64,000 bases of DNA from Gandjariella thermophila (GCF_005405885.1 NZ_BJFL01000001.1:310001-374000), one strand, 5' to 3'. Shown: positions 25,835 through 36,070, counted from the first letter of the stretch. The notes: a model not told the origin generated them from the sequence alone. Numbers and translations: made by a program.

Positions 25835-28234
25835 CTACCAGCGCCAGCACCAGTCACGGACCTCCGGAGGGTCCTCGCCGTGCCGGCGCACCCACTGCCC
25901 GTGCCGGATGCGCCGGTCACGCATCCGCTGCCGCAGCCGCGCGGTGCGGGCGCCCAGGCCGGGCACCCGGTCCAGCACGTCGATCACCAGCCGGAAGCGG
26001 TCCATGTCGTTGCGCACCAGCATGTCGAACGGCGTGGTGGTGGTGCCTTCCTCGGTGTAGCCGCGCACGTGCAGGTTGCCGTGGTTGGTGCGCCGGTAGG
26101 TCAGCCGGTGGACGGTCCACGGGTAGCCGTGGTAGGCGAAGATGATCGGGCGGTCGGTGGTGAAGATCGCGTCGAACTCGCGGTCGGCCAGCCCGTGGGG
26201 GTGCGCGGTGTCCGGCTGCAGCCGCATCAGGTCGACCACGTTGACCACCCGCACCTTCAGTTCGGGCAGGTGCTCGCGCAGCAGCGAGGCGGCCGCCAGC
26301 ACCTCCAGGGTGGGCGCGTCGCCAGCGCAGGCCAGCACCACGTCGGGGTGCCCGTCGTCGTTGCTGGCCCACTCCCAGATGCCCAGGCCGCGGGTGCAGT
26401 GCAGCACCGCGTCCTCGATGCCCAGCCAGTCGGGGCCGTGGTTCTTCCCGGCGACGATGACGTTGACGTAGTCCCGGCTGCGCAGGCAGTGGTCGGCCAC
26501 GGAGAGCAGGGTGTTCGCGTCCGGCGGCAGGTAGACCCGGATCACCTCGGGTTTCTTGTTCATCACCAGGTCGACGAAGCCGGGGTCCTGGTGCGAGAAG
26601 CCGTTGTGGTCCTGCCGCCACACGTGTGAGGTGAGCAGGTAGTTCAGCGAAGGGACGGGCCGGCGCCAGCCCAACCGCCGGGCGGTCTCCAGCCACTTGG
26701 CGTGCTGGTTGAACATCGAGTCCACGACGTGGATGAACGCCTCGTAGCAGTCGAACAGCCCGTGCCGGCCGGTCAGCAGGTAGCCCTCCAGGAGGCCCTG
26801 GCACAGGTGTTCGGAGAGCACCTCGACGACCCGGCCGGAGCGGCCCAGGTGCTCGTCCACCGCGTGGATCTCACCCTGCCACTGCTTGTCGGTCACCCGG
26901 TACACCGGGTCCAGCCGGTTCGACGCCGTCTCGTCCGGGCCGAACAGCCGGAAGTCGCGGTTGTCCGCGTTGCTTTCGATCACCGCGGCCAGCCACCGGC
27001 CGAGCGTGCGGGTGGGTTCGGAGAGGCAGCAGCCCGGTTTGTCCACCACGACGGCGTGCCCCCGGAAGTCGGGCAGCCGCAGGTCCCGCACCAGCAGCCC
27101 GCCGTTGGCGTGCGGGTTGGCGCCCATCCGCCGGTCGCCCTCGGGGACGAGCGCGAGCACCTCGGGGCGGGGCCGGCCGGCCGGGTCGAACAGTTCCTCG
27201 GGTCGGTAGGAGCGCATCCACTCGCCGAGCAGCCGCAGGTGCTCCGGGTCCTCCCGGACCCGGGCGAGCGGCACCTGATGGGCGCGCCAGGTGCCCTCCA
27301 CCGGCACGCCGTCCACGGTGTGCGGCCCGGTCCAGCCCTTCGGCGTGTCCAGCACCAGCATCGGCCACCGCGGGCGTACCCCGTCGGCGCGGCCGGTGCG
27401 CGCCGCGTGCTGGATGCGGCGGATCTCGGCGAGGATCTCCTCCAGGGTGGCCGCCATCCGCCGGTGCACGGTCGGCGGGTCGTCGCCGACGACGTAGTGC
27501 GGGGCGTAGCCGTAGCCGCGGAGCAGGGCGTCCAGTTCCTCGCGCGGGATCCGGGCGAGCACCGCAGGGTTGGCGATCTTGTACCCGTTCAGGTGCAGGA
27601 TCGGCAGCACCGCGCCGTCGCCCACCGGGTCGAGGAACTTGTTGGCGTGCCAACTGGTGGCCAGCGGCCCGGTCTCCGCCTCGCCGTCGCCGACCACGCA
27701 CGCGACCACCAGGTCGGGGTTGTCGAACGCGGCGCCGTAGGCGTGCGCGAGCGAGTAACCCAGTTCGCCGCCCTCGTGGATGGAGCCGGGCACCTGCGGC
27801 GCCACGTGGCTGGGCACCCCGCCAGGGAAGGAGAACTGGCGGAACAGCGTGCGCATCCCCTCGGCGTCCCGGGGCACCTCCGGATAGTTCTCCGAGTAGC
27901 TGCCCTCCAGCCAGGTGTTGGCGAACAGCGCCGGCCCGCCGTGCCCCGGGCCGATCACGTACATCATGTTGACGTCGTGCGCCACGATCAGCCGGTTCAG
28001 ATGGGCGTAGACCAGGTTCAGCCCCGGGGTGGTGCCCCAGTGGCCGAGCAGCCGCGGCTTGATCTGCCTGGCCGACAGCGGCTCGGTGAGCAACGGGTTG
28101 TCCATCAGGTAGAGCTGGCCGACGGAGAGGTAGTTGGCGGCCCGCCACAGCGCGTCCACGCACCGCAGCTCCTCCTTGGCGAAGGTGCGCGCCACCGCGG
28201 CGGGTTCGGCGGTCGTCCGGGTACCCGACGTCAT
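25835..28234 (-). CDS. xfp: xylulose-5-phosphate/fructose-6-phosphate phosphoketolase
   Basis: A 799-aa thiamine-diphosphate enzyme that splits xylulose-5-P or fructose-6-P with phosphate to acetyl phosphate plus a triose or tetrose phosphate. Family signatures are clear: [39 protein letters not shown], the TPP motif [20 protein letters not shown] and [15 protein letters not shown]. Length is that of the full family. The ATG at 28234 has GGGGAGTTGAGG upstream. A DevR-box-like sequence lies in the divergent promoter region (28369-28381). With the acetate kinase at 38700 it would produce ATP from acetyl phosphate, which fits low-oxygen survival. Confidence 0.95.
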   Translation of the reverse strand: MTSGTRTTAEPAAVARTFAKEELRCVDALWRAANYLSVGQLYLMDNPLLTEPLSARQIKPRLLGHWGTTPGLNLVYAHLNRLIVAHDVNMMYVIGPGHGGPALFANTWLEGSYSENYPEVPRDAEGMRTLFRQFSFPGGVPSHVAPQVPGSIHEGGELGYSLAHAYGAAFDNPDLVVACVVGDGEAETGPLATSWHANKFLDPVGDGAVLPILHLNGYKIANPAVLARIPREELDALLRGYGYAPHYVVGDDPPTVHRRMAATLEEILAEIRRIQHAARTGRADGVRPRWPMLVLDTPKGWTGPHTVDGVPVEGTWRAHQVPLARVREDPEHLRLLGEWMRSYRPEELFDPAGRPRPEVLALVPEGDRRMGANPHANGGLLVRDLRLPDFRGHAVVVDKPGCCLSEPTRTLGRWLAAVIESNADNRDFRLFGPDETASNRLDPVYRVTDKQWQGEIHAVDEHLGRSGRVVEVLSEHLCQGLLEGYLLTGRHGLFDCYEAFIHVVDSMFNQHAKWLETARRLGWRRPVPSLNYLLTSHVWRQDHNGFSHQDPGFVDLVMNKKPEVIRVYLPPDANTLLSVADHCLRSRDYVNVIVAGKNHGPDWLGIEDAVLHCTRGLGIWEWASNDDGHPDVVLACAGDAPTLEVLAAASLLREHLPELKVRVVNVVDLMRLQPDTAHPHGLADREFDAIFTTDRPIIFAYHGYPWTVHRLTYRRTNHGNLHVRGYTEEGTTTTPFDMLVRNDMDRFRLVIDVLDRVPGLGARTARLRQRMRDRRIRHGQWVRRHGEDPPEVRDWCWRW

Positions 28235-28368
28235 GTGTTCCTCAACTCCCCGCGGTCGGTGCCGGTTGCGTTCATGGTCGGCGGCGGTCCGCGGCGGGCA
28301 TGAGGGGCGAAAGGCCCGCGCCGCCGGGCGGAACGGCACCGGCCGGCGCGCACCGGATCGAGCCATCG

Positions 28369-28381
28369 GGGACCTCCGGCC
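28369..28381 (+). promoter_or_regulatory. DevR-box-like site
   Basis: GGGACCTCCGGCC in the divergent region between phosphoketolase and the Acg-type gene. It matches the core GGGACC(T/A)(T/C)CGGCC repeated across this island and resembles the DosR/DevR binding palindrome. Confidence 0.5.
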
Positions 28382-28519
28382 CTGCCGGACGGCCACCGGC
28401 CGCGGCTACCGTCGAATCGATCTGACAGCCCGTTCCGCACCGTGACTGACCTGCGATGACGAGCATGGGAACGCGCCGGGGCGGGTTCGCGGAACAGGCA
28501 CTGAGCGGAGGTGGTCGCC

Positions 28520-29527
28520 GTGACCATGTCCGGCCGGCCGGACGAGGACACGCTGGCCTCGGCCGTCGCGCTGGCCACCCGGGCGCCGTCGCTGCACAAC
28601 ACCCAGCCGTGGCGGTGGCGGCTCGGCCGGGGGACGCTGTCGCTGTACGCCGACCGCGGCCGGCGGCTGCCCGCTACCGACCCCTACGGTCACGAGCTCC
28701 TGCTGAGTTGCGGCGCGGCCCTGCACCACCTGCGGCTGGCGCTCGCCGCCGCGGGATGGGCCCCGGTGGTGCACCGGATCCCGGACCGGAGCGATCCGGA
28801 ACTGCTGGCGACCGTGCGCTGCCAGCCGCGCGAACCCACGGACCGGGACGTGGCGCTCGCCGCGGCGATCCGGGCCCGGCGCACCGACCGCCGGCGCTAC
28901 GGCGCCTGGCAGGTGCCGCCGCGGATGCTCGCCCGGCTGGCCGAGGCGGCCGCCGAGCAGGGCGTGGTGCTGCGCGCCGTGCTGGACGCCCGCGCCCGCT
29001 ACCGCCTGGTGTGCGCGATGGCCGAGGCCGCGGCGCTGCAGCGGGCCAACCCTGCGTACACCGCGGAGCTGGACGCGTGGACCGGTCGCCGCCATGGCTC
29101 GCCCGACGGCGTGCCCTCGGCCAGCGTCCCGCCGGTTACCGGCCGCTACGGCGACCTGCCGGTGCGGGTCCTTCCCCGCCCGGCACTGCCCCAGCCGCCG
29201 GACACCACCGACGCCGACGACGCGAGCGTGCCGATGGTGCTGGGCACCGCCGCGGAGGACCGGCTGTCGCTGCTGCGGGCCGGCGAGGCGCTGAGCGCGG
29301 TGCTGCTGGCCGCCACCCGGATGGGGCTCGCGACCTGCCCGCTCGGCCAGGTGATGGAGGTGGAATGCACCCGGGACGTGGTGCGTACCCGGGTACTCGA
29401 CGCCGCCACCTACCCGCAGGCCGTGCTCCGGGTGGGCCGCACGCCGGCCACGGCCGGACCGCTGCCCTCGACCCCGCGGCGACCGCTGGACGAGGTCATC
29501 GAGCACGCCGAGCGCGTGCCGCACTGA
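28520..29527 (+). CDS. Acg-family nitroreductase-like protein
   Basis: A 335-aa protein of the Acg subgroup of the nitroreductase fold, known from the mycobacterial DosR regulon, which binds FMN in a fashion thought to sequester rather than turn it over. The N-terminal motif RAPSLHNTQPWRWRL is diagnostic, and the C-terminal half has GEALSAVLLAATRMGLATCP and a final RVGR. GTG 28520 follows GGAGG at 8 bases; the ATG at 28526 is possible but too far from the site. It is divergent from phosphoketolase with a DevR-like box between them. Confidence 0.88.
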   Translation: MTMSGRPDEDTLASAVALATRAPSLHNTQPWRWRLGRGTLSLYADRGRRLPATDPYGHELLLSCGAALHHLRLALAAAGWAPVVHRIPDRSDPELLATVRCQPREPTDRDVALAAAIRARRTDRRRYGAWQVPPRMLARLAEAAAEQGVVLRAVLDARARYRLVCAMAEAAALQRANPAYTAELDAWTGRRHGSPDGVPSASVPPVTGRYGDLPVRVLPRPALPQPPDTTDADDASVPMVLGTAAEDRLSLLRAGEALSAVLLAATRMGLATCPLGQVMEVECTRDVVRTRVLDAATYPQAVLRVGRTPATAGPLPSTPRRPLDEVIEHAERVPH

Positions 29528-29540
29528 CCGCCCAGCGCGC

Positions 29541-29559
29541 GGCGCCGCTCGCCGGCGCC
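29541..29559. terminator. bidirectional hairpin between convergent genes
   Basis: GGCGCCG (29541-29547) / CGGCGCC (29553-29559), loop CTCGC, placed in the 34 bases between the stops of the Acg-type gene and the CBS-BON gene. Confidence 0.5.
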
Positions 29560-29561
29560 GG

Positions 29562-30170
29562 TCAGTTCGCGCCGGCCAGCGCGTACCGCGGCCGCAGCAC
29601 CACCCCGGTCACCCCGGGAGCGGTGCGGACCAGCGCGGTCACCATGCCCTGCTCCGCCTCGTCGGCGAACTCGCCGCTGACCACGGCCAGGCCCGAGGTG
29701 ACGTGCACGGTCCAGTCCCGCTGGCCGGCGGTGTAGTCGGCCAGCAGGCGGCGCACCTTGGCCGCGGTCATCTCGTCCTCCCGCAGCAGGGTGCGCAGCA
29801 CGTCGCCCCGGCTGACCACACCGAGCGGCGTGCCGGCCTCGTCCACCACCGGAAGGCACCGCCTGCCGTGCGCGGACATCGCCTCCCGCACCTCGGGGAG
29901 CGTCGCACCGGCCGGCACGGTGGCCACCGGACTGCTCATCACCTCGGCCACCGGCGTCCCCCGCGCCGTGCCGGCCGCCGCAAGGCGGGCGTCCCGGACG
30001 GTGCCGCGCAGCAGGTCCGCCTCGGTCACGATGCCGACCAGCCGGCCGTCCGGCTCCACCACCGGCAGCGCGGTGAACGCGTTGTCGACCAGCAGTGCCG
30101 TGGCGACCCGAACCGTGGTGCCCGGATGTGCGCACACCACCGGGCACCGCATGATGTCCGTGACCCTCAT
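29562..30170 (-). CDS. CBS-domain pair plus BON-domain protein
   Basis: A 202-aa protein with two CBS motifs (residues 1-60, VTDIMRCPVVCAHPGTTVRVA; and 75-130, VMSSPVATVPAGATLPEVRE) and a C-terminal BON-like domain (about 140-200, WTVHVTSGLAVVSGEFADEAE). CBS pairs sense adenine nucleotides and are common members of actinobacterial dormancy regulons. The ATG at 30170 has GGGGAGG upstream. It is divergent from a universal stress protein gene, with two DevR-like boxes in the gap. Confidence 0.88.
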   Translation of the reverse strand: MRVTDIMRCPVVCAHPGTTVRVATALLVDNAFTALPVVEPDGRLVGIVTEADLLRGTVRDARLAAAGTARGTPVAEVMSSPVATVPAGATLPEVREAMSAHGRRCLPVVDEAGTPLGVVSRGDVLRTLLREDEMTAAKVRRLLADYTAGQRDWTVHVTSGLAVVSGEFADEAEQGMVTALVRTAPGVTGVVLRPRYALAGAN

Positions 30171-30260
30171 CCCCGGTCCTCCCCGCTTTCCCACCCGTGT
30201 TCGACGCGACGCTATGCGCGCGCCGCATCGCCCAGCAGTGCCGGTATACCCACATCGCGC

Positions 30261-30273
30261 GGACCGAAGTCCC
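30261..30273 (-). promoter_or_regulatory. DevR-box-like site
   Basis: Minus strand reads GGGACTTCGGTCC, close to the classical DosR core GGGACTT..GTCC. It lies 91 bases upstream of the CBS-BON start. Confidence 0.5.
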
Positions 30274-30327
30274 GGCGCGGCGGAGGGCGGCGGTCGGCGG
30301 CCCCGGGGCCGTCCGGCTTCGGCGGCG

Positions 30328-30341
30328 GGGACCTTCGCCCC
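30328..30341 (+). promoter_or_regulatory. DevR-box-like site
   Basis: GGGACCTTCGCCCC, a near-palindrome located 117 bases upstream of the universal stress protein start and in the same divergent region as the site at 30261. Confidence 0.55.
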
Positions 30342-30457
30342 TGCTCGGCCGGTGCCCGCGGGGCCAACCTGGGCACGGCGTCGCGGCGCCGGCGCGGGGC
30401 GCCACGCGGCGTCCCCGGGGGCGGTGCGGTGCGTGAACTCGCTGAAGGACGGTGGGC

Positions 30458-30967
30458 GTGAACCGGCCGGGTGGACAGGGGTCACCGGTGATCGTGGTCG
30501 GGGTTGACGGGTCGCCGGCGGCCGATGCGGCGCTGCGCTGGGCGATCCGCCAGGCCGCCCGGGAGCGCGGCACGGTGCAGGCCGTCGCCGTGCGCGAGCA
30601 CCCGGCTTCGGCACCGCCGGCCGGTCCGCCCCGGCGCACCGGGACGGTGGCGGCGCACGCCGCGCCGCTGGAGCGGCTGCGCGCGGAGGTGGACGCGGCC
30701 CGCGCCGCGCTGCCAGCCGCGCCTTCGGTGGTCGAGGTGACCCCGACCGGCGATCCGGCCGAGGAACTGGTGCGCAGCGCGGACGACGCGGACCTGCTGG
30801 TGCTGGGCGCGCACGGCCCCGGTGGCCGGCGGGAACGGGTGGGCGGCGTCACCCTCGCCTGCCTGCGGCGGGCACGATGCCCGGTGGTGGTGATCACCTC
30901 GGGTGCGGCCGAACGCCTCGGCGCGCCGCCCAGGCCGGCACCCGGTCAGCGGCCGCCGCCGGGTTAG
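30458..30967 (+). CDS. universal stress protein, single domain
   Basis: A 169-aa UspA-fold protein. The N-terminal strand [19 protein letters not shown] and the later ADLLVLGAHGPGG with CPVVVI mark the ATP-binding type, although the usual G-S-x-S/T after GxxG is replaced by ERVGGVTLACL. GTG 30458 follows GAAGGA at 8 bases; GTG 30452 is also in frame. The 3' end overlaps the convergent gene by four bases. Confidence 0.82.
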   Translation: MNRPGGQGSPVIVVGVDGSPAADAALRWAIRQAARERGTVQAVAVREHPASAPPAGPPRRTGTVAAHAAPLERLRAEVDAARAALPAAPSVVEVTPTGDPAEELVRSADDADLLVLGAHGPGGRRERVGGVTLACLRRARCPVVVITSGAAERLGAPPRPAPGQRPPPG

Positions 30968-31266
30968 CCGGAGCGCTTGGCGGAGACGTCGGCCCGCCCG
31001 GTCGACGTCATCCCGGACGGGTCGAGCTCCTCGGAGCGCGCGAACAGTTCGGCGGCCAGTTCCCTGGCCTCAGCCGCGGTCATGCTGACCCACATCGGGT
31101 CGGCGTCGGCCGGTGTGGTGGCCACGTCGAGCACCACCCGGGCGGTCGGGTCCCCGGCGACGGGATCGGGGCCGGCCCGGAACGTCCGCACTCGGAGCCA
31201 TCGGCCACCGACCGTGTGGACCATCCATCGCGGGGCTACCGCGGGCGCCCGTCGCTCCCTTGTCAC
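30964..31266 (-). CDS. conserved hypothetical protein
   Basis: A 100-aa soluble protein without a recognised domain. It contains RWLRVRTFRAG and a C-terminal helix TAAEARELAAELFARSEEL, a pattern I associate with small Pseudonocardiales proteins of unknown role. GTG 31266 is 9 bases after GGGAGG; the ATG at 31275 abuts that site, so it is unlikely to be the start. It overlaps the convergent stress protein gene by four bases. Confidence 0.55.
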   Translation of the reverse strand: MTRERRAPAVAPRWMVHTVGGRWLRVRTFRAGPDPVAGDPTARVVLDVATTPADADPMWVSMTAAEARELAAELFARSEELDPSGMTSTGRADVSAKRSG

Positions 31267-31517
31267 CTTGACCATCCTCCCGTTCGCGTGTTCGCCGAAA
31301 CGTCCGGTGTGAGGCCTCCCGGCCGCCTCCAGGTGCACCACACAGGATGCGCTCCCCGGACCCGGCGCGCACGGCACGCGCCGGGGAACCGGTAAGCAGG
31401 TCAGCGACCGGGTCAACGGTTCGTCGGCGGCCCGGGATCCACCGCCCCGATCCCCGGTACCGGGCGCCACGTTTCCGCCGCGCGGCGTCGGCCGCGCCAC
31501 ATCCCGGGGCGTCCGGC

Positions 31518-32519
31518 TCAGGGCACCAGCACCGCGGCGCCGTACACCCGGTCGCCGGCCAGGTCGGCCAGCGCCGCGTCGGCCCGGTCCAGCGGGTACG
31601 GCGTGGTGGTCACCCGGATCCGGTGCTGCCCGGCGAACCGCAGGAACTCCCGGCCGTCCTCGCGGGTGTTCGCGGTGACGCTGCGGACCTGGCGCTCCTG
31701 GAACAGGTGCCGCTGATACCGCAGCTGCGGGATGTCGGTAAGGTGGATTCCGGCGATCGACAGGGTGCCGCCGCGGTCGAGCGCGGCGAGCGCGGGTGGC
31801 ACGAGGTCCCCGGCCGGGGCGAACAAGATCGCCGAGTCCAGTGGCTCCGGCGGTTCGTCGGCGGCCCCACCCACCCAGGCGGCGCCCAGCTCCGTGGCGA
31901 GTTCCCTGGCCGCCGGGCTCCGGGTCATCACGTACACCACCGCGCCCCGCGCCAGGGCCACCTGGGCGGCCAGGTGCGCGCTGGCGCCGAACCCGTAGAT
32001 GCCGAGCCGGCCGCCGGGCGGCAGTTCGGCCCGCCGCAGCGCCCGGTAGCCGATGATCCCCGCGCACAGCAGCGGCGCCAGTTCCGCGTCGGAGTACCCG
32101 TCGGGCAGGTGATAGGCGTAGCCGGCGGGCACCGTGGTGTACTCCGCGTACCCACCGTCCGCGTCCCAACCGGTGTACCGGGACTCCGGGCAGAGGTTCT
32201 CCGCGCCGCGCAGGCAGTAGCGGCACTGCCCACAGGTGTGCCGCAGCCAGGCCACGCCGACCCGCTGCCCGACGGCGAAGTCCCCGACTGCGCCGTCACC
32301 CACCGCGACCACCTCGCCGACCACCTCGTGGCCGGGCACCACGCCGGGCCGGTGCACCGGCAGGTCTCCCTCGGCCACGTGCAGGTCGGTCCGGCACACA
32401 CCGCAGACCAGCACCCGCAGCAGCAGTTCCCCCTCGGCGGCGGTCGGCAGCGGGCCGTTCCGCCGGCGCAGGGGGCGGGCAGCCACCGGCCCCGGTCGTT
32501 CCACGTGCCAGGACAGCAT
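31518..32519 (-). CDS. zinc-dependent alcohol dehydrogenase
   Basis: A 333-aa medium-chain dehydrogenase. The catalytic zinc block is [15 protein letters not shown] with PGHEVVGEV; the structural zinc ligands are in [15 protein letters not shown]; the Rossmann motif is [15 protein letters not shown]. The GASAH variant and [11 protein letters not shown] put it in the subgroup annotated as adh family 2-type enzymes. ATG 32519 fits the family start; GTG codons at 32534 and 32549 are alternatives with weak sites. It lies just downstream of the two-domain stress protein and is probably in its transcript, so it may answer to the same regulator. Confidence 0.88.
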   Translation of the reverse strand: MLSWHVERPGPVAARPLRRRNGPLPTAAEGELLLRVLVCGVCRTDLHVAEGDLPVHRPGVVPGHEVVGEVVAVGDGAVGDFAVGQRVGVAWLRHTCGQCRYCLRGAENLCPESRYTGWDADGGYAEYTTVPAGYAYHLPDGYSDAELAPLLCAGIIGYRALRRAELPPGGRLGIYGFGASAHLAAQVALARGAVVYVMTRSPAARELATELGAAWVGGAADEPPEPLDSAILFAPAGDLVPPALAALDRGGTLSIAGIHLTDIPQLRYQRHLFQERQVRSVTANTREDGREFLRFAGQHRIRVTTTPYPLDRADAALADLAGDRVYGAAVLVP

Positions 32520-32551
32520 GCGGTCAATGATCACAGGCGCGGCGACCACCG

Positions 32552-33457
32552 TCAGCCCCCGCGCACCGGGCGGGCCACGGTCACCGGGCACGGCGCGTGG
32601 TGCAGCAGGGCCTGGCTGGTGGAGCCGAGCACCATGCCGGCGAACCCGCCCCTGCCCCGGCTGCCCACCACGATGAGCCGGGCCCCCTCCCCCTGGGCGA
32701 GCAGGCTGCGCACCGGCCGGTCCCGGGTGACCATCCGCCGCACCCGCACGTCCGGGTGCTTCTCCTGCCACCCGGCCATCCGCTCGGCCAGCAACCGCTG
32801 CTCGTCCGCGGCCACCCGCTCCCAGTCGATGTCGATCCCGGGCATGTCGAACGCGCCGCGCACGGTGACGTCGCTCCAGGTGTGCACGGCGAGCAGGTCG
32901 GCCCCGCTGAACGAGGCCTCGTCGAAGGCCACCTCGATGGCCGCCTCGCTTGCCGGTGATCCGTCCACCCCGACCACCACCGGTCCGCCCGCCGGCGGCG
33001 GTTCGCCCGTCGCGCGGCCCCGCACCACGGTGACCGGGCAGTCGGCGTGCGCGGCCAGGGCCACCGCGGTGGAGCCGACCAGCAGCCCGGTGAACCCGCC
33101 GAGGCCCCGGGAGCCGAGCACCACCATGCGCGCCGTCCTGGACTGCTCCAGCAGCGTGGCCACCGCGGGGGACTCGTGCCGTTCGGTGTCCACGGCCAGT
33201 TCCGGGGCCACCTCCAGCGCCGCGTCCCTGGCCTGGATCAGCCACCGCTCGGCTTGCTCGGTCATGGCGTCGTAGACACCCTGCGGGACGGCGGAGGCAC
33301 CGGGATAGGCGGTGCCCGTCACCGCCTGCGCGTGCACCAGCCTCAGCCGCAGGTGCCGCCGGGCCGCGCCGGCGGCCGCCCAGCGCACCGCCTGCAGCGC
33401 GCGTCCGGAACCGTCCACACCGGCCACCATCACCGGCGCGCGCGCATCACCCGCCAT
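32552..33457 (-). CDS. universal stress protein, tandem domains
   Basis: A 301-aa protein with two Usp domains (about 8-150 and 158-298). Each has the start V.GVDGS and the ATP-loop GSRGxGGFxGxxxGS ([19 protein letters not shown] and [19 protein letters not shown]). Such double Usps are typical DosR-regulon members. The ATG at 33457 has GGGGGAGGG upstream. Two DevR-like boxes lie in the divergent gap to the split-barrel gene at 33690. Confidence 0.93.
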   Translation of the reverse strand: MAGDARAPVMVAGVDGSGRALQAVRWAAAGAARRHLRLRLVHAQAVTGTAYPGASAVPQGVYDAMTEQAERWLIQARDAALEVAPELAVDTERHESPAVATLLEQSRTARMVVLGSRGLGGFTGLLVGSTAVALAAHADCPVTVVRGRATGEPPPAGGPVVVGVDGSPASEAAIEVAFDEASFSGADLLAVHTWSDVTVRGAFDMPGIDIDWERVAADEQRLLAERMAGWQEKHPDVRVRRMVTRDRPVRSLLAQGEGARLIVVGSRGRGGFAGMVLGSTSQALLHHAPCPVTVARPVRGG

Positions 33458-33538
33458 CGGCCCTCCCCCGGTCGAACTCACCGCCGACGCTAGGGCGGAG
33501 GACCCGCGGCGGGACGCTGGCATTGGTCCCGATGTCCG

Positions 33539-33551
33539 GGGACCTCCGGCG
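33539..33551 (+). promoter_or_regulatory. DevR-box-like site
   Basis: GGGACCTCCGGCG, 82 bases upstream of the double Usp start and in the divergent region. A second GGTCCC half-site lies 13 bases to its left. Confidence 0.45.
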
Positions 33552-33593
33552 GAACGGGCATCGCCGGAGAACGCGATCGGTCGAAGAGATCTA

Positions 33594-33606
33594 GGCCGTT
33601 GGTCCC
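33594..33606 (-). promoter_or_regulatory. DevR-box-like site
   Basis: Minus strand reads GGGACCAACGGCC. It lies 84 bases upstream of the split-barrel gene start. Confidence 0.5.
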
Positions 33607-33689
33607 TTGCCCGTAGACCGGTCAGCAGTGAATGGTGGAGCGCACCGGACGAGCCTGTCCACATGCGACCGCCGACGAACCGAGGTGCG

Positions 33690-34133
33690 ATGTTCGACTC
33701 CGCTGGCCTGGAGGTCCTTGACCGGGCGGAGTGCCTTCGCCTGCTCCAGTCAGTACCCGTGGGACGCATCGTCTTCACCGACCAGGCACTGCCCGCCGTG
33801 CAGCCGATCAACTTCGCGATTCTGGACGAATCCGTGCTCTTCCGCACCTCGCACGGCAGCAAGCTGTCCGCGGCGACGCGCAACGCGATCGTCGCCTTCG
33901 AGGCCGACGATTTCGACAACGGCCTGCGCAACGGCTGGAGTGTGGTCATCGTCGGCCACGCCACCGAGGTGCTCAACCGCGACGAGCTGCGCCGGATCAA
34001 CACGCTCCCGCTGCGCAGCTGGATGCCCGCCGGCCCGGAGCACGTGATCAGGATTTCCATCGAGCGGATCGCCGGTCGCCGGGTCCGGCACACGCCCGCG
34101 GTCAACCCGGCCTCGCAGCGGGCCACCGGCTGA
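33690..34133 (+). CDS. pyridoxamine 5'-phosphate oxidase-type split-barrel protein
   Basis: A 147-aa flavin-binding split-barrel protein. Features are LDRAECLRLLQSVPVGRIVF, then QPINFAILDESVLFRT and the VVIVGHATEVL strand. This group is common in actinobacterial hypoxia regulons; the cofactor (FMN or F420) and substrate are not readable. The ATG at 33690 has GAGGTGCG upstream; ATG 33663 is in frame without a site. It is divergent from a double Usp and is followed by the DevS-like kinase. Confidence 0.85.
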   Translation: MFDSAGLEVLDRAECLRLLQSVPVGRIVFTDQALPAVQPINFAILDESVLFRTSHGSKLSAATRNAIVAFEADDFDNGLRNGWSVVIVGHATEVLNRDELRRINTLPLRSWMPAGPEHVIRISIERIAGRRVRHTPAVNPASQRATG

Positions 34134-34244
34134 CCCGTGCCGGGCCGCACCCACCGCGATACGGGCGCCAAGGTGTGGCTTCGACACCGACAGGGTCCGG
34201 AAGCCGGACGGTAGTCTGCTTGTTGGGTGTTTGACCAGGTCGGG

Positions 34245-36041
34245 ATGGAGATCACGGTGGCTGACGAGCACCAGGTGGAGGTGCGCTCTCCGGCAGAGGA
34301 GGAGAGGCGCTTCCCCGACCTGCGCCGGTTGCGGCTGGACACGTTGCTGCGCGAGCTGGTGGACCGCGCGGACGAGGTGATCGACCACGAGAGCCGCGTC
34401 CACCGGTTGCTCGATGCCGTGGTCAACGTGACCAGCAACCTCAGCCTGCCCGACGTGCTGTACCGGTTCGTGCAGTCGGCGTGCGAGCTGGTCGGCGCCC
34501 GGTACGGGGTGCTCGGCGTGCTCGGCCAGGACCAGAAGCCGGCCGAGTTCATCGACGCGGGCGTCGACCAGCGGCTGCGGGCGCGGATCGGCGAGCTGAT
34601 CTCCGAAGGGGGCGTGCTGGCCGAGCTGGCCGCGAACCCCAAGCCACTCCGCCTGCACGACGTGCGCCCGCTGTTCGAGGCCTGCGTCATCCCGCCGGAC
34701 GACCCGCTGATGCGGTCCTTCCTGGGCATCCCGGTCCGGGTGCGGGGCGAGGTGTTCGGCACCCTGTACCTCACCGAGAAGGTGGGCGGTGGCGACTTCA
34801 GTGAGGAGGACCAGGAGGTCGTCATCGCGCTGACCGCCGCCGGCGGCATCGCGATCGAGAACGCCCGCCTCTACGAGCAGACCCACCAGCGGGAGCTGTG
34901 GCTGCAGGCGTCCAACGAGATCACCGGTGCGCTGCTGTCCGGGCAGAGCACCTCGAGCGTGCTTGAGCTGATCGCCCATCGGGCGCGGGTGGTGGCTGGC
35001 GCCGCGGTCGCCGCCATCGCGCTCACCGGGGACGGCGCCGAGGACCTGGCCCTCGAGGTGGTGGACGGGCCGAGCGCCAAGGCGCTGGAGGGTCGCACCG
35101 TGCCGGTGACCGGCGCGATGGGTGAGGTGCTCCGCTCCTCCCGCCCGGTGGTGCTGGAGGGGCCGACCGAACCGGCCACCTGGCTGGGGGACGTCAGCAT
35201 GGAGCGGCTGGCCGACGTCAAGGACCTCACCTCGGTGCTGCTCGTCCCGCTGGCGGCCGGGGAACACGTGCTCGGCGTGCTGCTGGTGGCCAAGGAGCAG
35301 GGCAGGCCGCCGTTCACCGACGCGGACGGCCAGATGGTGCAGACCTTCGCCGCGCAGGCCGCGCTGACCCTGGAGTTCGCCAGGGCACAGGAGGACCGGC
35401 AGCGGCTGGCGGTGTTCCAGGACCGCGACCGCATCGCCCGTGACCTGCACGACCTGGTGATCCAGCGGCTGTTCGCCACCGGGCTGGGCCTGGCCGGGAT
35501 GGCCCGGCTGGTGGTGCGGCCGGAGGTGGCGGAGCGGCTGCAGGGTTTCGTCAACGACCTCGACCAGACCATCCGGGACATCCGGCGGAGCATTTTCTCG
35601 CTGCAGGAGGTGCCCGAGGACCTGGGCCAGGTGAGCCTGCGCGGGCAACTGCTGCGCACCGCCCAGGAGGCGGCCGGCCCGCTCGGCTTCGAGCCCCGGC
35701 TGAGCTTCGACGGCCCGCTGGACACCACGGTGCCCGAGACGGTGCGCGCGGACCTGCTGGCCACGCTGCGCGAGGCGCTGTCCAACGCCGCCCGGCACGC
35801 ACATGCCCGCACGGTGCGGGTGGAGGTCAGCGTGGACAGCCACGGCGAGCAGCTGAACCTGCGGGTCCGGGACGACGGCCGCGGGGTCGACCCGGACGCC
35901 GCCCGCGGCAGCGGGCTGGTGAACATGACGGAGCGGGCCGCCCGGTGGGGCGGAAGCTGCACGCTGCGTTCGGTCGCCGGTTCCGGGGCAGAGCTGTGCT
36001 GGTCGGTGCCGCTGGGCGCGCCGAGGGCGGCGCAGCGCTAG
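34245..36041 (+). CDS. DevS/DosS-like sensor histidine kinase with two GAF domains
   Basis: A 598-aa kinase with the DevS order GAF (about 55-195), GAF (220-380), HisKA_3 and HATPase. The phospho-acceptor is H402 in RDRIARDLHDLVIQRLF, and the ATPase N-box is EALSNAARHAHA. In DosS/DosT the heme-binding histidine lies in an HHPPM-like motif before the RTFLGVPVR strand; here that place reads PPDDPLMRSFLGIPVR with Asp at 152-153, so the usual heme ligand appears to be missing. ATG 34245 is my choice; GTG at 34227 or 34257 are alternatives. The likely partner is the DevR protein at 40325. The response regulator is not adjacent. Confidence 0.88.
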   Translation: MEITVADEHQVEVRSPAEEERRFPDLRRLRLDTLLRELVDRADEVIDHESRVHRLLDAVVNVTSNLSLPDVLYRFVQSACELVGARYGVLGVLGQDQKPAEFIDAGVDQRLRARIGELISEGGVLAELAANPKPLRLHDVRPLFEACVIPPDDPLMRSFLGIPVRVRGEVFGTLYLTEKVGGGDFSEEDQEVVIALTAAGGIAIENARLYEQTHQRELWLQASNEITGALLSGQSTSSVLELIAHRARVVAGAAVAAIALTGDGAEDLALEVVDGPSAKALEGRTVPVTGAMGEVLRSSRPVVLEGPTEPATWLGDVSMERLADVKDLTSVLLVPLAAGEHVLGVLLVAKEQGRPPFTDADGQMVQTFAAQAALTLEFARAQEDRQRLAVFQDRDRIARDLHDLVIQRLFATGLGLAGMARLVVRPEVAERLQGFVNDLDQTIRDIRRSIFSLQEVPEDLGQVSLRGQLLRTAQEAAGPLGFEPRLSFDGPLDTTVPETVRADLLATLREALSNAARHAHARTVRVEVSVDSHGEQLNLRVRDDGRGVDPDAARGSGLVNMTERAARWGGSCTLRSVAGSGAELCWSVPLGAPRAAQR

Positions 36042-36057
36042 CGCCCTGGCCGCCCAT

Positions 36058-36070
36058 GGCCGAAGGTCCC
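36058..36070 (-). promoter_or_regulatory. DevR-box-like site
   Basis: Minus strand reads GGGACCTTCGGCC, the best form of the core repeated in this island. It lies 57 bases upstream of the Usp start at 36128 and just after the kinase stop. Confidence 0.55.
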
